Assembly: GCA_016793565.1 (NCBI GenBank)
Contig: JAEUMA010000006.1
Span: 1-6,681, forward strand
Length of the DNA: 6,681 nucleotides
Direction: 5' to 3'
Origin: Rhizobiaceae bacterium
GTDB taxonomy: Bacteria; Pseudomonadota; Alphaproteobacteria; Rhizobiales; Rhizobiaceae
This document shows, in pieces, positions 5,022-6,681 of this stretch (positions are counted from its first letter, which is position 1; each line of letters begins with the position of its first letter). The translations under genes and the position numbers were made by a program. Under the pieces are notes generated by a model. The model worked only from the letters and a program-made list of their open reading frames with translations, did not search any database and had not been told where the DNA came from.

Positions 5022-6655
5022 AGCAGGCCCTGTTCCTCCAGCACCGGATAGGCGATCGAGGCCAGCAGGGAGTTGATCTCCTTGAGGTCGCGGATCGTGT
5101 CGAGGTGGATGGTGCTGGTTTCCAGGCTTTTGGCGGTGCCGTCGCGCAGTCGTGTGAAGTGGCTCTGGCTGAGCTGCTTCTCGCGTTCGCGCAGCCGTTC
5201 CTTCTCCTGGACGAGCAGGCGGGCGGTCTCGGCGTCGCGCGAGATGAGCACGTTGAAGGCGAGCCGGGCGTTGGCGAGCACCGAGGCGTGGAAGGCGGTG
5301 AGCTCGCGCCAGCCCTCGTCGGTGAACTCCAGCCCGCGGTCGCGCTTCTTCTGAACGTGTACCAGCATGTTGCGCACGATGATGTCGCCGACCTGCTCCA
5401 GCTTGACGCAGGCGCCGATCAGTTCCTGGCAGCGCAATGCCTCCTGCTCGGTCAGCTTGCGGCTGGTGACCTTGGCCAGATAGAGCTTGATCGCCGCATG
5501 CTTGCGGTCGACGCGATCGTCGAGCGCGGCCAGCGCCTCCACGTCCTGCGGCTCCGCGCGCTCGTACAGCTCGATGATGCGCTTCAGCATGATCTCGACG
5601 ATCTCGCAGACGCCGACCACCTCGCGCGTGGCGTTGGCGAGCGCCTGGGCCGGCGTGTCCAGCGCCTTCTCGTCTAGCGCGCTGAGCTCGCCGACCTGCA
5701 GGGGGTCGGACGGCGGCGGCGTGCCGAGCGCCACGATCTTCTCCGAGGCGCGGTAGACCAGCCCCGCCAGCGGGAAGCCGGCGAGCAGGACCAGTACGTT
5801 GAAGAGGATATGGGCGTGGATGATCTGGTCGGGGACCGTGGCGCCGAGATAGCCGACCGGCGGCTTCAGCCATGAAAACAGGATCATCATCAGCAGCGAG
5901 CCGGCGCCGCGCATCAAAAGGTTGCCCATCGGCACGACGCGCACGCCGGGCGGCGCACCGCGCGTCAGCAGAGGCGCGATGACCGAGCTGCCGAGATTGA
6001 CGCCGAGGACGAGCACGATGCCGAGGTCCGATGGGATGAGGCCGCGTCCGGCCAGCGTGACCAGCAGCAGCACGGCGGCGATGCTGGAATGGAACAGCCA
6101 GGTGACCAGGGCCGCCAGCAGATAGGCTGTAATGGGATCGCTGGAGAAATAGTCGATGATGACCGGCAGCATGCGGCTTTCGCGCAGCGGCTCGGATGCC
6201 TCGCCGATCATCTCCAGCGACAGGATGAGCAGGCCGATGCCGACCAGGATGCGCCCGATTTGGCGCCAGTCGCGCCGCTCGGTGGTCATGAACATGACGG
6301 TTCCGGCGACCAGGCAGATCGGCACGACCAGCGTGAGGTCGAAGGAGAGCAGCTTGACCACAAGCGCCGAACCGATCTCGGCGCCGCGCACGGCGAGCTG
6401 GCCGGCCATGCCGCTGACGATGCCCGCGCCGGCGAAGCCGGAAACCAGCAGCGTCACCGCGGTGGAACTCTGCAGGGCGATCGCCAGGCCCATGCCAGCC
6501 AGAACCGCCAGCAGCGGGTTCTTCATGGTCTGGCGCAGGCGCTGGCGCAGCACGTCGCCATAGGCGCGTTCGACGCCCGTCTTGACCATCCGGGTGGCAA
6601 ACAGCATCAGCGCCACGGCGCCCGCCAGATGCAGCAGGACGACGGAGCCGCTCAT
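4994..6655 (-). CDS. Na/Pi-cotransporter family protein with C-terminal PhoU domain
   Basis: A 553-residue inner-membrane protein of the Na/Pi-cotransporter II-related (NptA/YjbB-like) family. The membrane half (about 1-310) has the family's two inverted repeats: repeat 1 has ALQSSTAV (60-67) and GAEIGSALV (91-99), repeat 2 has LFHSSIAAV (188-196) and GVNLGSSVI (218-226). The QSS motifs form the substrate site in eukaryotic NaPi-II proteins; here the second reads HSS. Residues about 335-540 form a helical PhoU-like domain with long charged helices. E. coli YjbB, which has this layout, has been linked to phosphate export, so direction of transport is open. The start at ATG6655 gives the usual N-terminus (LLHLAGAVALMLFATRMVKTGV); the frame remains open to the right edge with no visible ribosome site, but no start codon occurs in those 26 bases. 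Convergent with yqeY, 18 bases between stops. Any Pho box would lie off the window. Confidence 0.92.
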   Translation of the reverse strand: MSGSVVLLHLAGAVALMLFATRMVKTGVERAYGDVLRQRLRQTMKNPLLAVLAGMGLAIALQSSTAVTLLVSGFAGAGIVSGMAGQLAVRGAEIGSALVVKLLSFDLTLVVPICLVAGTVMFMTTERRDWRQIGRILVGIGLLILSLEMIGEASEPLRESRMLPVIIDYFSSDPITAYLLAALVTWLFHSSIAAVLLLVTLAGRGLIPSDLGIVLVLGVNLGSSVIAPLLTRGAPPGVRVVPMGNLLMRGAGSLLMMILFSWLKPPVGYLGATVPDQIIHAHILFNVLVLLAGFPLAGLVYRASEKIVALGTPPPSDPLQVGELSALDEKALDTPAQALANATREVVGVCEIVEIMLKRIIELYERAEPQDVEALAALDDRVDRKHAAIKLYLAKVTSRKLTEQEALRCQELIGACVKLEQVGDIIVRNMLVHVQKKRDRGLEFTDEGWRELTAFHASVLANARLAFNVLISRDAETARLLVQEKERLREREKQLSQSHFTRLRDGTAKSLETSTIHLDTIRDLKEINSLLASIAYPVLEEQGLLGGSRLKVV

Positions 6656-6681
6656 CGCCGCGGTGCGCGCGCTGTGGCCGG

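Noticed and set aside
5105..5677. 190-codon plus-strand open frame
   Set aside because: It is antisense to the PhoU half of the Na/Pi gene; Leu/Ala/Asp-rich shadow of high-GC codons.

Overview
The window looks like ordinary chromosome from a GC-rich alphaproteobacterium, most likely of the order Hyphomicrobiales (rhizobia-like; Phyllobacteriaceae such as Mesorhizobium would fit). The basis is high GC with strong third-position GC, rhizobial-type protein sequences (CarA, YpfJ, the Na/Pi transporter), a CarA gene divergent from a YqeY gene, and a promoter of the type used by the alphaproteobacterial general stress sigma factor EcfG/RpoE2. The family and order calls come from recognising sequences, not from a search.

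Layout, left to right. At 1-482 (minus, running off the left edge) lies a membrane-anchored DUF2726 protein with a nuclease-like core. Bases 483-781 are a comparatively AT-rich intergenic region with two perfect 12-bp palindromes and, at its right end, a near-ideal EcfG promoter (GGAAC-N17-CGTT). This promoter points at a 61-residue, highly charged, probably disordered protein (782-967). ypfJ (1110-2039), a membrane-anchored zinc metallopeptidase, follows. A spacer containing two or three strong hairpins separates it from a YihY/BrkB-family inner-membrane protein (2148-2993).

carA (3021-4220, minus), the small subunit of carbamoyl-phosphate synthase, converges on the YihY gene. A divergent promoter region (4221-4525) separates carA from yqeY (4526-4975, plus). 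Both promoters carry a recognisable -35/-10 pair, and a 16-of-18-bp inverted repeat covers both -10 boxes and start sites. carA would have a leader of about 147 nt and yqeY one of about 20 nt. A Na/Pi-cotransporter with a C-terminal PhoU domain (4994-6655, minus) converges on yqeY. The last 28 bases of that gene and the spacer form a 12-bp-stem hairpin.

The genes do not form one pathway. They are a mix of housekeeping functions (pyrimidine/arginine precursor synthesis, a tRNA-amidotransferase-related protein, phosphate handling) and envelope proteins of uncertain role. I see no mobile element, CRISPR array, tRNA, rRNA or defence-type cassette. The less usual signals are regulatory: the EcfG promoter before the small charged protein, the mirrored carA/yqeY promoters, and the palindromes before the DUF2726 gene. 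I did not find a convincing new multi-gene system.
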